A DNA stretch of 64,000 bases from Didymella arachidicola. Lineage: Eukaryota; Ascomycota; Dothideomycetes; Pleosporales; Didymellaceae. How positions within the stretch are numbered: position 1 is the first letter of the stretch; each line of letters begins with the position of its first letter. The translations under genes and the position numbers were made by a program. Below are positions 1 to 10,996 of this stretch, in pieces. Location: positions 1,488,001 to 1,552,000 of the forward strand of contig CM049991.1 of NCBI GenBank assembly GCA_016630955.3, given 5' to 3'. Under the pieces are notes generated by a model. It had not been told where the DNA came from and searched no databases. It was given only the letters and a program-made list of their open reading frames with translations.

Positions 1-961
1 TATAGCCTCTCGTACAACGCGAACTCCTCTGCATTCAGGTGATCTCGTGGCAAAAAGTCGCGAAATTGCTGTCTTGCATTCCGTACATTGACTTCAACAT
101 TCAACCTGTGTACTGCCGGATCCAATGATGGATCCTCTATGTGCGCCGCTGAGTCTTGGGCTTGCTGTTGTCGCCGCAGAGGGGTTGTGGATAGCGTTCG
201 TCGCTGCGTGAAGGTGTTCGTTTGCGCTGGTCGTAGTGCAAGGGTCGATCGTGGCAGTCGTGCAGTACGAGCGTTTGTGATGGCGATATTAAGTCGGCAC
301 GACGCGCAGACAGACTGCAGACCCTTTGCTTTCAACATATTGACGTCCTGAGGCTGGGTAGTGTCGAGCAGCTCCTGCGGCACGGAGGAGAGAAAGTTCG
401 CCGCATTCACTACCAGGGTCCACGCTAAGGGCGCGCTCTCAGCCAATCACAATGGACGCGTTGAAGGGCATTTCATCTTGCCTTCTACTGCAAATTTCGA
501 ATTACATGCATTGGTTTCCTGTCGATGGACTGTTTCTACAGATGTTCTCTCGTACACCCTACACATTGAGCTGCGCTTTCTAGGCGACTTCGACCGTTTG
601 CCGCAAAGGAGGCGGCTAATGCACCTCTGTACGGTCGGCCGCTGCATGAACAGTACACAACTGGGTACTTTGAGACGCCGACTCTTGGTCTCAATGGTCC
701 AATCGCGATTACAGTTCCAGAGACCCACGATTTTAAGTGCTGATCATTGCTGACTGCCATTATCGGCGTCGGTAGCCACCTTCCGGAGTTATCAAGAGCT
801 CCACCCCGCCATAGCATTGAGCCTTACCTCATGCTTCCCTACTTGTGAACCTTCCAAACCGCGAAAACCCGTGTTTAATCTGTGAAGCGTCACCATTATA
901 GCCATCCTACTTCACTCTGGGATCCGGTATTGCCTTACTGAGTTATCTAGGGATTGTCAAT
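1..961. other. no gene recognised (left edge)
   Basis: I see no coherent gene here. The open frames are short, overlap on both strands and carry no recognisable motif. The last part is presumably the promoter and leader of the flavin oxidase that starts at 962. A gene whose body lies to the left of the window could end here unseen. Confidence 0.5.
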
Positions 962-2545
962 ATGGGATCTATCGGCGAGGACTTCGATTATGCGGCGTTG
1001 AAAGAGTTATTGAAGGATACAAAAGCCGATATCTTGCATCCTGGCGATGGCCAAAAGTATGAGGACATCATCCAGAGATGGAGCAAGAGCTGTGTGAAGA
1101 GAGCTGTACGTTACACACCCTTCCCTTCAACAAAAGCAAAAGGAGCGGAAGTCTTGCTATCCACAGATCAATTCGACTGCCAGAAGACACAAACTAATAA
1201 AAATCCAGTCTGCAGTTGTAGCCGTCCGCACAACAACAGATGTCTCAGCAACACTGGAAGTAGTTCGAAAGTACAAGCTACCGTTCACTGTTCGGGGAGG
1301 CGGTCACTCGACCTCAGGCGCTGCGTCAATTCAAGATGGCCTTGTCATTGACCTGTCCAAAATGCGCGGCGTCACTGTTAATCCAGAATCCCGCACCATC
1401 ACTGCAGATGGCGGTACCATCTGGGAAGATGTCGACAATGCCGCCGCAGAGCACGGTCTCGCAACAGTCGGTGGCACCGTGAATCACACGGGTGTCGGCG
1501 GCTTGACATTGGGTGGCGGCTACGGCTACCTGACTGGCAAGTACGGACTGACCATCGACAACCTGCTCAGCGTCGAGGTCGTTCTAGCCTCAGGCCAAGT
1601 TGTTACAGCCTCCAAAACCGAGAATGAGGATCTCTTCTGGGCGATCCGAGGCGCGGGTCAAAACTTCGGCGTCGTAACAAAGTTCACCTTCCAGGGTTAT
1701 GCTCAGGAAAACCCTGTGTTTGCAGGTCCGCTCGTCTTCCCACCCACCGCTCTTCCTAAGATCGTAGAGTTCATGAACAAGTTCCATGCGACGAACGATG
1801 GAAATCAAGCACTACTCGTCGCGTTCAGCTCTCCACCACCAGCAAATGCTCCTGTCGTTCTGACACAAATGTTCCACAATGGCACCGAAGAGGAGGGCAA
1901 ACGCATATTCGCAGACCTGTTCGCACTTGAACCTCTCGCCAATATGTCCGGAATGGTGCCCTACAAAGTCCTGAACAGCCTCCTGAACATCAGCGCTGGC
2001 TTCGACGGGCGCAAGCTCTTCGGCGGCGGTGCATTTAAGCTGCCAATCGAACCCTCTTTCGTGCAAAATGTGTACAACGAGTTCCAAGCTTTCGTGGAGA
2101 GCAAAGAAAACTTTGCCATTGCGCAGAGTATGATGCTGTGGGAAGTTGTACCGTACAAGAAGGTCATGGAAGTCAAGAACGAGGAGACAAGTTTCGCAAA
2201 CCGTGGGGACTACTATAACGTCGCCACGATGTTCAAGTGGTACATTCGCTCCTCTCTCATCGTTGCCGCTTGCTGATACTGTTTAGGTTTGACCCTACCC
2301 TCGACACTGAGATGCGGACATTCTCACGCTCACTGCTAAAGAAGGCTTCCGAGACCGCTGCAGACAGGTCGAAAGACGGAGGAGTGGGCCAGTACGGAAA
2401 TTACGCAAGTGAGGACGTAGCAGCGAACGAGATCTTCGGTGAGAATGTGAGGAGGCTGGAGGACCTGAAGCAGAAGTACGACCCGGACAACTTGTTCAGT
2501 TACGGTACGAAGCTCACGCCGCGACCACTGGTGGTTGTGAACTAA
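962..2545 (+). CDS. FAD-linked oxidase, berberine-bridge-enzyme (BBE) type
   Basis: Three exons: 962-1105, 1209-2239 and 2287-2545, giving 477 aa. Intron 1 has branch-like ctaataa and ends aatccag; intron 2 is 47 nt. The N-terminal FAD-binding domain (PCMH fold) contains RGGGHSTSG, whose His is the usual 8-alpha FAD attachment residue, and later GVGGLTLGGGYGYLTGKYGL. Bicovalent members have a Cys just before GVGG; here the local sequence is NHTGVGG, so only single covalent attachment is expected. The C-terminal BBE segment ends YDPDNLFSYGTKL, the family's substrate-side signature. Such enzymes oxidise alcohols, sugars or alkaloid-like metabolites with O2; the substrate cannot be told. I see no signal peptide (MGSIGEDFDYAAL), unlike secreted carbohydrate oxidases, so a cytosolic role is likely. 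No biosynthetic cluster genes lie beside it. Confidence 0.88.
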
Positions 2546-2796
2546 GCTTCTGGCCACTATCACACAAAGACGCAAACGCAGAAGATGCAAGGATTTGAAG
2601 GGTTGAGCATAGGGTACAGCCGTACATATGCAGATCAATTTGCTGTCACGGTGCCTCCCTTGGTATCTTGTAAAACTCTCGCTTCTCTCTTACCAATCTT
2701 CACTTTCGCTGAACATTTTGTCATGCTCAGCCGCCTCCATGATCGTTGCACTCACTTGCATGGCGTCCAGTATGCCCTCTCGAAAGGCTCCCCCCC

Positions 2797-3376
2797 TCAG
2801 ACATCCTTCATAAGCTCCTCCAACTCCTCATCACTATCCCACCCTCCTCCGCCTCGTCTATTCACCACAATCTTCTGCTCCTCCTTCTCATTCTGCTCCG
2901 CAACCGCACCAAGGATGTCCTTCAACTGATCTTCTGAGACCTTCTGCCTGATCTGCCCTGTTCTCGCGAGCATGATCAGACGATTCTCGATATCCGTTGC
3001 TCTGCTCTCTTTGACGAGACGAATGCGGCCAAGACGGTCAGCGGCGTCCGGGGTCAGGATCTGAGAGAGGATGTGTTGGCGCTGGTCGGCTGGGTAGCGT
3101 TAGCTGCATGGCCATGGTCGTGCTCGGGGCGAAGTGGAAGCCGGTCGCATCGACGCGTCGAGACAGCTCAATGTTAGGAAGATGGCGACGTGAACTTACA
3201 TTCTTGCTGTCTGTGCAGAAATCAGTAACGCGTACAGTACTGTGAATCGAGGCTATCTACCTCCGCTGGTCTTGCTCAGAGCCTTCGCCGCCACCAGAGC
3301 TGCCGCGCGCGCCGCCTTGCTGCTGCAGTTGCTGCAGGCGCGCCTGCCTGATCTGTTCGAGGTCGGCGTCAGACAT
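2797..3376 (-). CDS. PDCD5 / TFAR19-family DNA-binding protein
   Basis: Three exons on the minus strand: 3261-3376, an 11-nt exon at 3200-3210, and 2797-3089, giving 139 aa. The start MSDADLEQIRQARLQQLQQQ is typical of the family, and the core HILSQILTPDAADRLGRI followed by LVKESRATDIENRLIMLAR matches the PDCD5 three-helix fold (human [22 protein letters not shown] region). The end is acidic (DSDEELEELMKDV). The family is small, conserved from archaea to humans and linked to apoptosis and chaperonin/tubulin functions in animals; its fungal role is poorly defined. The tiny middle exon is needed: without it the first exon is out of phase with the conserved core. A Gly/Ser-rich insert (GGARGSSGGGEG) separates the N-terminal helix from the core. 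Confidence 0.9.
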
Positions 3377-4482
3377 AGTGGTCGTGTTCGGCTTGTTGGG
3401 TTGCTGTAGAAAAGTGTGGATGACGTGCGGGGAAGTGAGGCTCGGGGGTCCGATGCTGGTGGGGCAAGAGCTCGACTTCATCAAGCTCGCTCTTGCAAGA
3501 GGCTCGAACACTCAAGGCAAAAGCCTACGGATTGGCACATGACTCAGAGCCAGGTTCAGACGCTTGGGACTGGCGGAGACATGGAATAATCAACGATACT
3601 TTACCCAGCCTACTGCAAGCTACGGATCTCCAGAGACACTGTAGGGCGTTGGATGCCTTTCATTGCATAACTTGCGTACAGATAGGCTCCCTGTTAGTTG
3701 CAACGAGGATCTTCTGCAACACGAATGCTAGGTACGTACATCACATGCTATCAAAGACGAGGATATGGAACATAGGAGACTGTATTGTAAAGTAAACCGC
3801 CATCGTCGACCTCCAACTCCGGATGCTGACGCAAGGTAATAAGCTAGACACCCTCTACACACCCCCGGAAGCGGCTCCTCAAGAAGTCCTTCAACTATCT
3901 AGTCATCGACCAATATGTCCTCCGATCTGCCACTCATCCACCTGCCGAACCACCGCTCCAGCTATGTTTGCAATTTAGATGTGTTTCGTCCCCTTATGAG
4001 CTTGACCTCCCCACAAGCTGGCAGACCATACCGAAGGGAAGAACACACGAAGGAAATGCTGTAGGAAACACGCAACGAAGACAAGGAAAAGGCAGAATTA
4101 ATGCAAAGCAGCGCTGAAGGAACAGTGATCATCCGGGAAATGTCCAGTGGAGCTGTGCTCAGCGTCCAAGTATTAGGTTTCGTGCTGACGAAAATCATAT
4201 GCTGAGTAGTGATGATCGTCAGCCATGGGATAAGCTTTCAGTTACCAAGACAATCGCCAGAGACCCGAGGCCGTAGTAGTTGCAAGACGCGGAAAAGTCC
4301 TGCCAGGTCCTGAATGGGTGCCCGACGAGTAAATCCCGTTTGATGATCGAATAGGTGCGAATGCCGTCCAATATGTTGCCAGGACAGCATTGCCGCATTT
4401 CCCATTCATTGGTGTGAGCCGATTCGAATGAGCCGGTTAACACAAGAGGGTTGAGATGACGAATCGAAAGCCGCATCAAGAA
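3377..4482. other. intergenic, no gene seen
   Basis: About 1.1 kb between the PDCD5-like start and the 3' end of casein kinase I. Frames are short on both strands and show no domain motif. It presumably holds the PDCD5 promoter and the casein kinase 3' UTR. Confidence 0.5.
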
Positions 4483-5896
4483 TCAGTAGCCGCCAGATGC
4501 ATACTGGTCCCCGCCACGCTTATTAGCTGAACGAAGCTGCCTGCAAGGAGAATCAGAGGTTAGTAAATTCTGACTGTGGCGTCCTCCGCGCAAAAGCGTT
4601 ATCGAACACCAAACGCAGAGGAAGGGGTCCTTACAAGGATCAGATATATCGAACTCACATTCCGGTGCCCTCCTGGCGTGCATTGACCGGTCCACGCTTG
4701 GCGCCGGCCGCAGTGCCAGCGTTGGCAGCGGCTGTGGTGGTGACGTGGCGTCCGCGGCCCTTGTCATCCTCCTCGCCCTGACCCTGACCAGCAGCCTGGG
4801 CGATGGCCTGGGCGTTCTTCTGGTACTTATAGACGGTCCAGTCGAAGACGTAGTCGTACTGGAAGCCCTCACGAACGAAGAGATCGCGGAAGATCTTGCG
4901 GAGGTAGGAGTAGTCGGGCTTATCATCGAAGCGGAGCGAACGGGTGTAGTTCAGGTAGATGGCGAACTCGTTGGGGAAGCCACGGCAGAGGACCTCGGTA
5001 GGAGTGGTCATCTTCTTCTCCATGATGCGGTCGTACTTCTGCTTCTTGGTAGCCGCCTTAAGACCCTGCCAAGGAAGAGAGCCGCGGCAGAAGTAGAGCA
5101 TAACGTATCCAAGGGACTCCATGTCATCACGGCGAGACTGCTCTGCTGGAATTAGCACACATGACATGCGTGAGAGATTGTGCAACACGTACCGACACCC
5201 AAGTGGGTGTTGATGGAAGCGTAACGGGCAGTGCCAGTCAGGTTCTTGTTCTCTCTGTACGGGATGTGGAAGTGGGTCTTGGGATCACGGTACTTCTTGG
5301 CGAGACCGAAGTCTATAACGTTGACCTGGTTGCCACGCTTGCCGATGCCCATGAGGAAGTTGTCAGGCTTGATATCACGGTGGATGAAGGACTTGGCGTG
5401 GATGTACTCGATGCGGGAGATAAGCTGATCGGCAAGCAGGAGGACGGTCTTCAACGAGAACTTGCGGTTGCAGAAGTTGAAAAGATCTTCCAGGGAGGGA
5501 CCGAGCAGATCGAGGACCATGGCGTTGTAGTCGCACTCGGTGCCGAACCAGCGCACGAAGGGGATGCCGACACCGCCGGCAAGGGACTTGTAGACACGGG
5601 CCTCATATTCAAGCTGGGGGTGCTTGGCCTTGACACTCTCGAGCTTGATAGCGATCTCCTCGCCTGAGATGATGTTGGTGCCTGTGCAAGGTTAGCAGCT
5701 TACGCGAGTTACAGAACGAGCTTTGCAACGCACCGAGGTAGATGTCACCAAAGGAACCACTACCAATCTTGCGACCGATTCTGTACTTGTTGCCGACGCG
5801 AAGATCCTGTGACAGTCAGCTGCTGGCCTTGCAGTACATGGTGCGGACTCTGCACGCCGATGTAGAGCTGCGGGGTTGCCGTACCATTGTCGTCAT
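4483..5896 (-). CDS. casein kinase I (CK1 delta/epsilon-like, Hhp1/CkiA type)
   Basis: Five exons on the minus strand: 5885-5896, 5734-5806, 5193-5681, 4659-5142 and 4483-4540; 371 aa. The first exon is only ATGACGACAATG and joins to read MTTMDLRVGNKYRIGRKIG. Visible motifs are the glycine loop GSGSFGDIYLG, the catalytic HRDIKPDNFLMG, the metal-binding DFGLAKKY, and the CK1-specific LTGTARYASINTHLGVEQSRRDD (split here by an intron) in the activation segment. The C-terminal tail after the kinase domain is short and Ala/Thr/Gly-rich and ends GGDQYASGGY. This is the essential fungal CK1 of the Hhp1/2-CkiA group, acting in DNA repair, septation and clock-type phosphorylation depending on species. 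An antisense open frame over the gene is a codon-bias shadow. Confidence 0.95.
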
Positions 5897-7800
5897 GGCT
5901 GCTAGAGGGTCAACCTTCAGGAGGCTGGCCAGCAGATGATGTGGTTGTTGTAGTGGGGGCGTCGGGCGAGACGCAGTGGTCAAGGTGATTGTGTTGTTGT
6001 GGTGGAGGTGAGGTTCAGCCTGTTTGGGTGGACCGGTCAGTATGAGGCTTTTGCCAAAGAAGGCGGTGAGTAAGCCGGTGCGGGCAAGCGAGTCTGCCGA
6101 CCAGGGAGGTAGCGCGAGCAGCAGTGAAACACAATAGCAAGAACGTTTATGTGAAGATACAAACTGCTGTTATGGGGGATGGATAGGCACAAGCGTGGAG
6201 GTAGGTGATGCGTACGGCGGGACCTCGCTCGCTGGGCTGGATTTGACTTACAGGGCGTGGATGGGCACCAACAGGTTACGGCACCGGGGAAGCTGGGAGA
6301 AGGCTGCGAACAAGGGACCGTTTGCTACAGGACGTGGTGCGAGAGGCAGCTGCACAGTACAGTACAGCGATAGCCCAGGAAAAACACAGCGACAGGAGTG
6401 CAGGAGAGCAAGTAAAGGTAGGAGACGGGTGGTGCACTGGAAGGTGTAGCCACACCCTCACGCGCGGGCGCCAAGGACGACGCTACCACTTCCCGCACGG
6501 CGAGCACTGCGCCCTGCGTTCACTCACTCCGGAAGAATCACGACCCAGCTACGGCCTGCGCTCACGCCTTCACATCGCCCGCGGCCAGGTATACGCTGCC
6601 GGACTGCTTCAAGCGTTTCAAGTGCCGCAGATTGGTGGCTGTCCCGACTCCGGAGTGCCGAGGCCCTGCGTTCCACGAGACACTGCCCCTTTATGCATTC
6701 TCCACTCTCTCACATCATGAATATGCGCTGCCCAACATAGTTGCATTGCTTTGCGTGCTGTCCTGCTACCTGCTACCTTACCTGCTGGACAAACATCGAG
6801 AATTTGGAACGATCTGGCAGTAGTCCTCCGGCCAGATCGATCTCACAGGCTAAGATCGGCCTACTGCAGCACCTTTGGCCTCGAAGCTTGAGCGTCCCAA
6901 TGTGACATCGGCGGAGTTGTTGACAATGCCCAGCCACCGTGGCAGTCAGTCTTTCAAACAACTGCAGCAGGCGTTCTCGACAATAATTGAACATTCATTT
7001 ACTCTGGATTGCAGCCGAAGACACCGCCAGTCAGGATCTTGGAGCTAACATCGGTGGCTTGCACTGCTTACATGCTTGACAGCTGTCATGCTTCTCACTG
7101 GAACGACACAACGTCTCGAATGCAGCGCGCAGATGACGAGCTAGATGTGTCTTGATCGTCGTCAGGTGACGAATCCGTACAAACAAGCTGTACTTAACGT
7201 GTGGCATTGACCCTGATCCCTGTCTCAGTGCGCCTTGAGACGGCATTTCGACCTGCGACCATTGTCCATTTCATTCGAATCTGTGTTCTTGACGGATCCC
7301 CTTGACACTTTCCAGTAGAATGCATGCTGGCGCCATCTGCTTGCACTTGCTATTTCGATATGCTTTTCTAAGACGCGTACTAGCAAGGCTGCTTACACAG
7401 CTGGGCGCGCCAGCATTTCGAGTAGATTAATTCTGGAAAATGCCACTCGCTGTATCGTTTAATGATAGTCTCATTCGTCGTGACCAAAATTTCACTGGAC
7501 GGGTAATCCGCAGCAAAGATCACCTTAGCCACTCGATCTTAATGAGCACCATGTGCATTAATACCCAGTGGGCATAGACGAATGTGCGAGGCTCATCTGA
7601 TCACCAAGAAAGTTGGGTCTAGGAGTGATCGACCAAATAGGTGGCCATGAAAGGTAGAATATGACGTTCAATGAAGCTTGCATTGCCAAAGTCCATACAG
7701 GCACTCCGAAGTGGAGCGTTGTCAGCAGCCTCCGCGTACACAGCTATTGTACAGTGCCTCTCGTGGTATCATGGCCCCCCATCATCGTGCGTTATCGAAT
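5897..7800. other. long intergenic region upstream of casein kinase I
   Basis: About 1.9 kb between the CK1 start and the ATP synthase J stop. The first several hundred bases are probably CK1 leader and promoter. I see no ORF with recognisable motifs on either strand, no tRNA fold and no repeat array; the ORFs present are under 135 codons and overlap each other. Confidence 0.5.
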
Positions 7801-8243
7801 CTAGTGAGCGGGCGAAGCGTTCTTGACGGCCGGGTTGCGGGGGTCGTTCTTGTACTCATCAGCTGAACGGGGTTAGTCAAAGTCCATCTCCAGAGATCTT
7901 CAAGCTCTATTTCAGCGAAACTGACCCTGGCCCATAGCGTTGGCAGCAGCGTTGACACCGTAGAGGATGACAAGGCCTGCGGTAACTCGTTAACATTGTC
8001 CGGTGAACGCCCTCATGTCTCCTATAACGTCCAACTGCCCCTCGTCATCTTCCTATCCAGCTTCCACCTCTTTTGCAACAGAATTTCGGCGGATTCAACG
8101 TACCGGAGACGTAGAAGGGCCACATGGGCTTAGCTACAATCGAATGTTCGTTAGCTGTGGTTCCCGGAGTTCATTGCGCTCCGGCGAGCAGTGCGACCTG
8201 ACGTACCGACTTGCGCAGGGAACTTGCGACCGAGAAGAGGCAT
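7801..8243 (-). CDS. ATP18: mitochondrial ATP synthase subunit J (i/j chain)
   Basis: A very small gene in four exons on the minus strand: 8207-8243, 8104-8133, 7926-7976 and 7801-7862, encoding 59 aa. The product starts MPLLGRKFPAQVAKPMWPFY and continues with one hydrophobic stretch VSGLVILYGVNAAANAM, then a polar tail containing DEYKNDPRNPAVKNASPAH. Length, the LLGRKFP start, the K-P-M-W-P-F motif and the single membrane helix match fungal Atp18, a peripheral-stalk-side subunit of the F1Fo ATP synthase in the inner membrane. Each junction is phase-consistent and restores the conserved sequence, although no exon exceeds 62 nt. It is divergent from Spc19, whose start is 239 bp away. Confidence 0.93.
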
Positions 8244-8482
8244 TTTGACGTGTGATGGGGCGACAATGGGTTGATATGCGGGTGCCGTGGGTGATGAGTT
8301 GATGAGCGTCGAGCTCCTCGCGAGCAGTCTTCGATGCTTGGCGGACACGAGGTCGGCGCTTTTCGGAACGTAAGGCCGACCTTTGTTTACACCAACCCCT
8401 CTGCGTACCCCACAGCTTCGAGACGGAGACCACGGGCGATTCTCATTTTACATAGCAAGTAGAGCAGACAGGTTTCGGCAGT

Positions 8483-9070
8483 ATGGCGTTAGCATTGGAA
8501 GGCTGCGTTGCCTCGCTGCGCGCCAGTATGCAGAATCTCGACTCAACGATCAACATCCTCGATGACGGTGTAAGCGACATGCCGCGTCTTGCCAAGGTGC
8601 TACAAACGACACGGGTATGGAAATTTCACAGCGAGAATGGGTCTGTGACATGTTATGCTGACCGCCGCGAGCACTTCGAGCTCATTTCCGAAACCGACCT
8701 CCAAATAGCACAAGGCGCATTGCTCTCAGAGATCCGCCCAGAAGTCGACAACCTCCTGAAACGCGTCGAAAACTACCTGGACAAGCTCGAACGCCGCGAG
8801 CAGTCTCTTATTGCGAAGTGCGACTTGAACGATGGCCGACTAGGACGCGACAGTACGGGAGGCTCAGGCTCAAGACCGGCAAGTCGAGCAGGGGCAGGTC
8901 GAAGCAATGCCAGAGCAGCGAGCGCACAGCAAGAGTTGAGGTTCAAGCAGCTGAAGGCGAGAAAAGACAGATTGAGCTACGCTGTGGAGACACTAGAGCT
9001 GCAAGCGAAGCAAAGGGAGAGGCAGCTGAGGATGAGCATGGCTGCGCCTCAGCAGTTTGACGACTACTAG
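8483..9070 (+). CDS. SPC19: DASH/Dam1 complex subunit Spc19
   Basis: A single-exon gene of 195 aa. The N-terminus ALEGCVASLRASMQNLDSTI, followed by LDDGVSDMPRLAKVLQTTRVWKF, is the characteristic start of Spc19, and the middle (LLSEIRPEVDNLLKRVENYL) and C-terminal part (ELRFKQLKARKDRLSYAVET) are predicted coiled coils. A Gly/Ser/Arg-rich linker (about residues 120-150) separates them. The DASH complex is a fungal ring-forming kinetochore complex that couples chromosomes to microtubule plus ends. The neighbour Atp18 is functionally unrelated but shares the 239-bp divergent promoter region. Family assignment rests on sequence pattern memory rather than a search, but length and layout fit well. 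Confidence 0.85.
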   Translation: MALALEGCVASLRASMQNLDSTINILDDGVSDMPRLAKVLQTTRVWKFHSENGSVTCYADRREHFELISETDLQIAQGALLSEIRPEVDNLLKRVENYLDKLERREQSLIAKCDLNDGRLGRDSTGGSGSRPASRAGAGRSNARAASAQQELRFKQLKARKDRLSYAVETLELQAKQRERQLRMSMAAPQQFDDY

Positions 9071-9896
9071 ATGACCGACGTCGGGCACGATGGAGCGATG
9101 GAGATCTGAAGGCTGCGCATATGGCTCAGGCGTTTTGCATTTGAGATACCCCTATAACTGATTGTTTCATTCACCTCATCCGGGCAAACTTCTCCTTGTG
9201 TTTGCGAAATATATTCCACGGTTGGGCACGACTGACAACACAATCTGTCCAGAGTCCAGGCAATGGAATAGCTGAGCCGCGCAATGAATGATGGCCTACC
9301 CGAGCCAGGAGCCGGGCGCTACTGGCGAGTTGTTCAAGGCGCCCGTGATTTGGTCGACAAAGACGACAGTTAGAAGGCAGCATCACTGGTCCACGAGATA
9401 TTTACAGAGCCAACCCTTTCAAAAGCCCCTCACATCCTGAGGAATAGCTTAAAGTGAACCAAATTGTCCAGTGTAGTGCTAAGCATGATCGCACTTCAGC
9501 ATTGCGATGGCTGACGAAGAGACGACGATGGGAGAGTATCATCTGATTTGGCATTTTGCATCTGAGTTCATCTGCAATGAATTGTTGTACCTCTGCAACA
9601 TGTACTTCAATGCAAGACCGTTGTTTCGCTGTTAACATGATCGACACCAGAGCTGTGACCAACACAGAACTGGCCATTCTTGATTTCTTCCAAAGTATAA
9701 AGCTTCGTTGTTGAACTTTCTGTGTGCTGTTCCAGTTTCAAGATTGTTCAAGATAATGACCACCGCGCTTGGCTAAACTCGACTAGGCCAAGCAGAGCCG
9801 GCCCGTGCGCTCGGGCAGGCCTCGCGGGCAGTGAATTCACGAACTCAAGCTCTCGGCCCACCCAGCCATTGTCATCCTCACACCCCTCTATCCATC
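9071..9896. other. intergenic, no gene seen
   Basis: About 0.8 kb between Spc19 and the ATP synthase delta gene. The last part is a C/T-rich leader before the ATG at 9897. No recognisable ORF. Confidence 0.5.
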
Positions 9897-10603
9897 ATGA
9901 GCGCCTTCCGTATTGCCCGTTCCGCCATCCGCGCGCGCTCTGCCGCCATCGCCCGCCCCATCCAGCGCCGTGGATATGCTGAGGTCGCCTCGGACAAGAT
10001 CAAGCTCTCCCTGGCTCTGCCTCACCAGGTATGCACCGCCCGCGCCTGCCGCATCTCGAAGATGACGTTGGAGCGCTCCTTCCTCTCAGATTTGCATGCT
10101 GACCAAATGCTGCGCAGACTGTTTTCAAGTCCCAGGATGTGTACGTCCGCCGCCAGCCCGACCGAACCCGCAATGCGATCAATCGATTACTGACATGATG
10201 GATTCTACAGCGTCCAGGTCAACCTTGCCGCTGAGACCGGTGATATGGGTGTCCTCGCCAACCACGTTCCCTCCATCGAGCAGCTGAAGCCCGGTCTGGT
10301 CGAGATCATCGAGGAGAGCGGCAGCAACAAGCAGTTCTTCCTTTCTGGTGGATTCGCTGTCGTCCAGCCCGACTCTAAGCTCAGCATCAACGCCGTCGAG
10401 GGTTACCCGCTCGAGGACTTCAGCGCGGACGTACGAATATCCGAAGTAATATCAGAAGCGCGCAAGCTGACAGAGGACAGGCCGTCAGGAACCAGATTGC
10501 CGAGGCCCAGAAGATTGCCAGCGGTAGCGGCAGCGAACAGGACATTGCTGAGGCCAAGATTGAGCTTGAGGTTCTCGAGAGCCTGCAGGCTGCCCTCAAG
10601 TAA
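9897..10603 (+). CDS. ATP16: mitochondrial F1 ATP synthase subunit delta
   Basis: Four exons: 9897-10028, 10118-10140 (23 nt), 10211-10430 and 10481-10603; 165 aa. The N-terminus MSAFRIARSAIRARSAAIAR and the following RPIQRRGYAEV form a typical mitochondrial presequence, with cleavage likely near RRGYA. The mature part contains VNLAAETGDMGVLANHVPSI, then VEIIEESGSNKQFFLSGGFA, the beta-sandwich domain of the bacterial epsilon / mitochondrial delta subunit, and ends in the helical hairpin IAEAKIELEVLESLQAALK. It is part of the central stalk of the F1 motor. The second ATP synthase gene within 2 kb (Atp18) is on the opposite strand, so this is not a shared transcript. Confidence 0.95.
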
Positions 10604-10996
10604 ATCTGTACATAAGCGACTAGGAGTATGACGACGTGGTATGTATAATATCAAGCCAAGCTTGGCTGTGTTATCAAGGCAGTGAGGTCCTACGGTGTGT
10701 TCCAAGGTTACACCAGGCGCAGAGCACGCGGCGTACTTTCCACAGGAATTGATAGAAGGTGCACCTTGCGTGAGCTCGAACCTTTGTTTCTCACGCGCTT
10801 TAATCTTTGCTTCTCCTTGTCCAATACCGTAATTTGACGGCTTTCGGTGCTGCACTATCCCTACCGTATCTCATCCCTATTCTGTACATCGTCTTGTCCT
10901 CTCGAGTCTACATCTCCTATCTACAATTCTTTATTACGAGCTAACCGCCAGCATCTCACGCCCTTCACCACCGTCACTTTCTTGATAGCGTCGCAG
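10604..10996. promoter_or_regulatory. promoter/leader of the giant repeat-rich frame
   Basis: The stretch from about 10845 is a C/T-rich, ATG-poor leader with no in-frame stop before 10997, typical of a fungal 5' UTR. The frame is open from 10847, but the first ATG in a coding-like sequence is 10997, so that start is preferred. Confidence 0.4.
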
